From Neisseria polysaccharea ATCC 43768 (GTDB lineage Bacteria > Pseudomonadota > Gammaproteobacteria > Burkholderiales > Neisseriaceae): a stretch of DNA of 64,000 nucleotides. Positions 61,658 through 64,000 of the stretch are shown piece after piece (the stretch's first letter is position 1; each line of letters opens with the position of its first letter). The position numbers and the translations under genes are program-made. Under the pieces are notes generated by a model, which saw only the letters and a list, made by a program, of their open reading frames with translations, made no database searches and was not told where the DNA came from. The DNA lies in contig ADBE01000112.1 in assembly GCA_000176735.1 (NCBI GenBank), forward strand, positions 85,433 through 149,432. The letters run 5' to 3'.

Positions 61658-62671
61658 ATGCGCAAACTGCAAAACACGCTGTATATCACCACGCAAGGCA
61701 GCTATCTGCATAAGGAGCGGGAAACGCTGGTGGTGGAGCAGGAACGTAAGAAGGTGGCGCAATTGCCGGTGCATTCCATCGGGCATATTTTCTGTTTCGG
61801 TAACGTGTTGGTGTCGCCGTTTTTGCTGGGGTTTTGCGGCGAGAATAATGTGAATCTGGCGTTTTTTACCGAAAACGGACGTTTCTTGGGGCGGTTGCAG
61901 GGGCGGCAAAGCGGCAATGTGCTGCTGCGTCGGGTGCAGTATCGGATGTCGGAACAAAATCCCGTGCCGATTGCGCGCAATATCATCGCGGCGAAGATTC
62001 AGGCAGGCAAACGGGTGCTTCAGCGGCAGATTCGCAACCACGGCGGCAATGCGGACATTCAGACGGCGGTTGCCGCGCTGAATTTCTCTTTGCAGCAGTT
62101 GAAACGGGCAGACAGTTTGGATTTGATACGCGGGATTGAAGGAGATGCGGCGGCGCGTTATTTCGGCGTGTTCGGGCAGTTGGTTAAGGCGGAAAGCGGG
62201 TTTGCTTTTGACGGAAGAAACCGTCGCCCGCCAAGAGACAGTGTCAATGCGCTGCTTTCTTTTCTATACAGTATTTTGGGCAAGGACATCAGCGGCGCGC
62301 TGCAAGGCGTGGGGCTGGATCCGCAGGTGGGTTTTCTGCACGCCGACCGGCCCGGGCGCGACAGCCTTGCACAGGATATTTTGGAAGAGTTCCGCGCGTG
62401 GTGGGCGGACAGGCTGGTACTGTCGCTGATTAACCGCGGGCAAATCAAGCCGCAGGATTTTGTCGTCGGGGCAAGCGGAGCGGTGAGCTTAAAAGCTGAT
62501 GCGCGCAAACTTTTGTTCCAGTCTTTGCAGGCGAAAAAGCAGGAAAAAATCACCCATCCGTTTTTGGGCGAAGAAGTGGAAATCGGTTTGCTGCCTTATA
62601 TTCAAGCCATGCTTTTGGCGCGGCATCTGCGCGGAGATTTGGCGGCATATCCGCCGTTTTTGATGAGGTAG
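61658..62671 (+). CDS. cas1: CRISPR-associated endonuclease Cas1, subtype I-C
   Basis: 337 aa integrase subunit of spacer acquisition. The start RKLQNTLYITTQGSYLHKER is I-C type. Metal ligands as expected: Glu161 (RGIEGDAAARYFG), His228 and Asp240 in HADRPGRDSLAQDILEEF. AAGGAG lies 6 bp before ATG 61658; an ATG 15 bp upstream overlaps that box. cas4, which usually precedes cas1 in I-C, is absent. Confidence 0.95.
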   Translation: MRKLQNTLYITTQGSYLHKERETLVVEQERKKVAQLPVHSIGHIFCFGNVLVSPFLLGFCGENNVNLAFFTENGRFLGRLQGRQSGNVLLRRVQYRMSEQNPVPIARNIIAAKIQAGKRVLQRQIRNHGGNADIQTAVAALNFSLQQLKRADSLDLIRGIEGDAAARYFGVFGQLVKAESGFAFDGRNRRPPRDSVNALLSFLYSILGKDISGALQGVGLDPQVGFLHADRPGRDSLAQDILEEFRAWWADRLVLSLINRGQIKPQDFVVGASGAVSLKADARKLLFQSLQAKKQEKITHPFLGEEVEIGLLPYIQAMLLARHLRGDLAAYPPFLMR

Positions 62672-62677
62672 CCGGGT

Positions 62678-62711
62678 ATGCCGTCTGAACGCAAACGGCT
62701 TCAGACGGCAT
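62678..62711 (+). repeat. Inverted DUS pair between cas1 and cas2
   Basis: ATGCCGTCTGAA 62678-62689 and TTCAGACGGCAT 62700-62711; the pair separates cas1 from cas2 and supplies a false ATG. Confidence 0.85.
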
Positions 62712-62725
62712 GGAGGGACAAGAAA

Positions 62726-63019
62726 ATGCTGATGTTGATAACTTATGATATTTCGCTGGAGAATACCGAAGGGCAGGCAAGGCTGCGGCGCGTAGCGAAA
62801 CTGTGCCAAGACTACGGCGTGCGCGTGCAGTATTCCGTGTTCGAATGCGACATCTCACCCGACCAATGGGTAGTTTTAAAAGACAAACTTTTAAAAACCT
62901 ACAACCACGAAACAGACAGCCTGCGCTTTTACCACCTGGGCAGCAAATGGCGGCGCAAAGTGGAGCATCACGGCGCAAAACCGGCGGTCGATATATTTAA
63001 GGACACGCTGATTGTGTGA
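62726..63019 (+). CDS. cas2: CRISPR-associated Cas2, subtype I-C
   Basis: 97 aa ferredoxin-like protein; LMLITYDISLENTEGQARLR carries the conserved Asp after the first strand, and VRVQYSVFECDISPDQWV follows. Bridges the Cas1 dimers during spacer capture. GGAGGG 8 bp before ATG 62726; the frame is open to the DUS ATG at 62678 but that is not used. Confidence 0.95.
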   Translation: MLMLITYDISLENTEGQARLRRVAKLCQDYGVRVQYSVFECDISPDQWVVLKDKLLKTYNHETDSLRFYHLGSKWRRKVEHHGAKPAVDIFKDTLIV

Positions 63020-63208
63020 ATCGCCAACCTGTTGTTCCCATAAAAATGCGGCAGGGTTGGCGAATTTGGGTTGTTCTTTAACAATCAGGATATTGCAAAT
63101 GTGGATATGGCGGATAAGGCTGTGCTATACTCATATTTGTGCTTTTTTCGGGAGTTTGGCGAAGTCGGGGCTGCAAAGCCTGATGTAGTAAGGCTTTCGG
63201 AAGGAGCT
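63020..63208 (+). promoter_or_regulatory. CRISPR leader
   Basis: 189 bp between cas2 and the first repeat. Contains a 9-bp inverted repeat TCGCCAACC / GGTTGGCGA (63021-63063) and an extended -10 promoter TGCTATACT (-10 at 63126-63131) pointing into the array. Confidence 0.7.
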
Positions 63209-64000
63209 TCAGCCGCCTTCAGGCGGCTGTGTGTTGAAACGATTTCACCTCGCGCGGTGGTCAAATTTGAATCCTCAGCCGCCTTCAGGCGGCTGTGTGT
63301 TGAAACCAAGTTGTTAAAGAGTGTTCACGCTTGCCCGTTTCAGCCGCCTTCAGGCGGCTGTGTGTTGAAACCCTTCCCCTCTGTACAATGCGCTCCATCA
63401 GTTAAGTCAGCCGCCTTCAGGCGGCTGTGTGTTGAAACCCAAAAAGGGTAGGCGTGTTGTAGCACCATTTTCTCAGCCGCCTTCAGGCGGCTGTGTGTTG
63501 AAACTTATTTGCACGCCCTGCCCTTATATAACACGGCTCAGCCGCCTTCAGGCGGCTGTGTGTTGAAACTTCCCAGTTGTCATACATCAAGTTTTGTTAG
63601 GGCTCAGCCGCCTTCAGGCGGCTGTGTGTTGAAACTAAGCTGGTTACGCATTTGTACCACGAATATTGTCAGCCGCCTTCAGGCGGCTGTGTGTTGAAAC
63701 CCATAGGCGTTTTGAAAATATTTCAATATGGCATTCAGCCGCCTTCAGGCGGCTGTGTGTTGAAACAAAATGTTATCTTTGGATGACAGACACCGGAGAG
63801 TCAGCCGCCTTCAGGCGGCTGTGTGTTGAAACCTTTTCCTTCGGCGGCGCGGGTTTTTGTACGGTTTCAGCCGCCTTCAGGCGGCTGTGTGTTGAAACGA
63901 AGCACCGTTGCAACTGACGGGCGGCGAACCGCTCAGCCGCCTTCAGGCGGCTGTGTGTTGAAACATCTTTTTGATACCGGCCAGCGTTTTGAACTGGGTC
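63209..64000 (+). CRISPR. Type I-C CRISPR array, 12 repeats visible, continuing past the window
   Basis: Twelve identical 32-bp repeats start at 63209, 63275, 63340, 63407, 63473, 63538, 63604, 63669, 63735, 63801, 63867 and 63933. The core is an 8-bp hairpin CAGCCGCC / GGCGGCTG with loop TTCA and the 3' end is TGTGTTGAAAC, as in I-C. Eleven complete spacers of 33-35 bp; a twelfth of 34 bp is followed by TC, the first two bases of a next repeat. No repeat degeneration is seen, so the far end of the array is outside the window. Spacer origins were not determined. Confidence 0.97.

Noticed and set aside
63071..63917. Open frames through the CRISPR array with repeated SAAFRRLCVET
   Set aside because: They are translations of the repeats; spacing is not coding.
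63241..63998. Naming phage or self targets for the spacers
   Set aside because: By eye I found no match within the window, and identity cannot be claimed without a database search.

Overview
The window is chromosomal DNA of a Neisseria from the meningitidis / lactamica / polysaccharea / gonorrhoeae group. The 12-bp DNA uptake sequence (DUS, ATGCCGTCTGAA) occurs dozens of times, often as inverted pairs that act as terminators. Three full-length Correia elements are present, together with Neisseria-typical genes: nspA, fbpABC, the phase-variable pilin glycosyltransferase pglE, and the DNA-mimic DMP19. The exact species cannot be settled from the sequence alone.

Layout. 1-4.9 kb: end of rpsO, polyamine importer genes potA-potB-potC and an FAD oxidoreductase. 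4.9-10.8 kb: rho, ppsA with its regulator ppsR, gph. 10.8-15.9 kb: a DUF455 protein, lolA, potD (away from potABC), pglE with 19 CAAACAA repeats in the ON frame, and a gamma-carbonic-anhydrase-like gene. 15.9-17.1 kb: an accessory patch with an inverted duplication, a dead IS3 transposase end and a DUF305 gene behind a textbook MerR-family promoter. 17.2-23.2 kb: prfC, hisI-F-A-H, pta. 23.4-27.1 kb: the fbpCBA iron importer with a Fur-type promoter. 27.3-32.2 kb: DMP19, argH, galU, rdgB, a small membrane protein, ppa and a Nudix hydrolase. 32.6 kb: tRNA-Pro. 33-47 kb: a frameshifted membrane gene, trkH, apaH, ridA, nspA, hemW, ligA, zipA, ampD, mltG, tmk, malic enzyme. 46.6-54.9 kb: lpxK, two exported proteins, ycaR-kdsB, tRNA-Ser, trpA, accD, a CNP1-like protein and tusA. 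55-60 kb: pyrC, a frameshifted AT-rich gene, nusB, ribH, a DUF2185 protein, rnc, era.

60-64 kb is a decayed, accessory end. It holds remnants of a spermidine synthase and of a HutW-like radical SAM gene, followed by a type I-C adaptation pair (cas1, cas2), a leader and a CRISPR array. Twelve 32-bp repeats are visible and the array runs off the window. No cas3, cas5, cas8c, cas7 or cas4 lies upstream, where type I-C systems normally carry them, so the visible system is an adaptation module without effector genes.

Most of the window is conserved housekeeping sequence. The most unusual signals are (1) the DUF305 cargo with a metal-type MerR operator and no regulator next to it, (2) the inverted duplication that fuses the start of the carbonic-anhydrase-like gene to a diverged prfC tail, (3) the cas1-cas2-only CRISPR locus whose repeat contains a near-DUS, and (4) an inverted pair of the foreign-dialect DUS AGGTCGTCTGAA between ligA and zipA.
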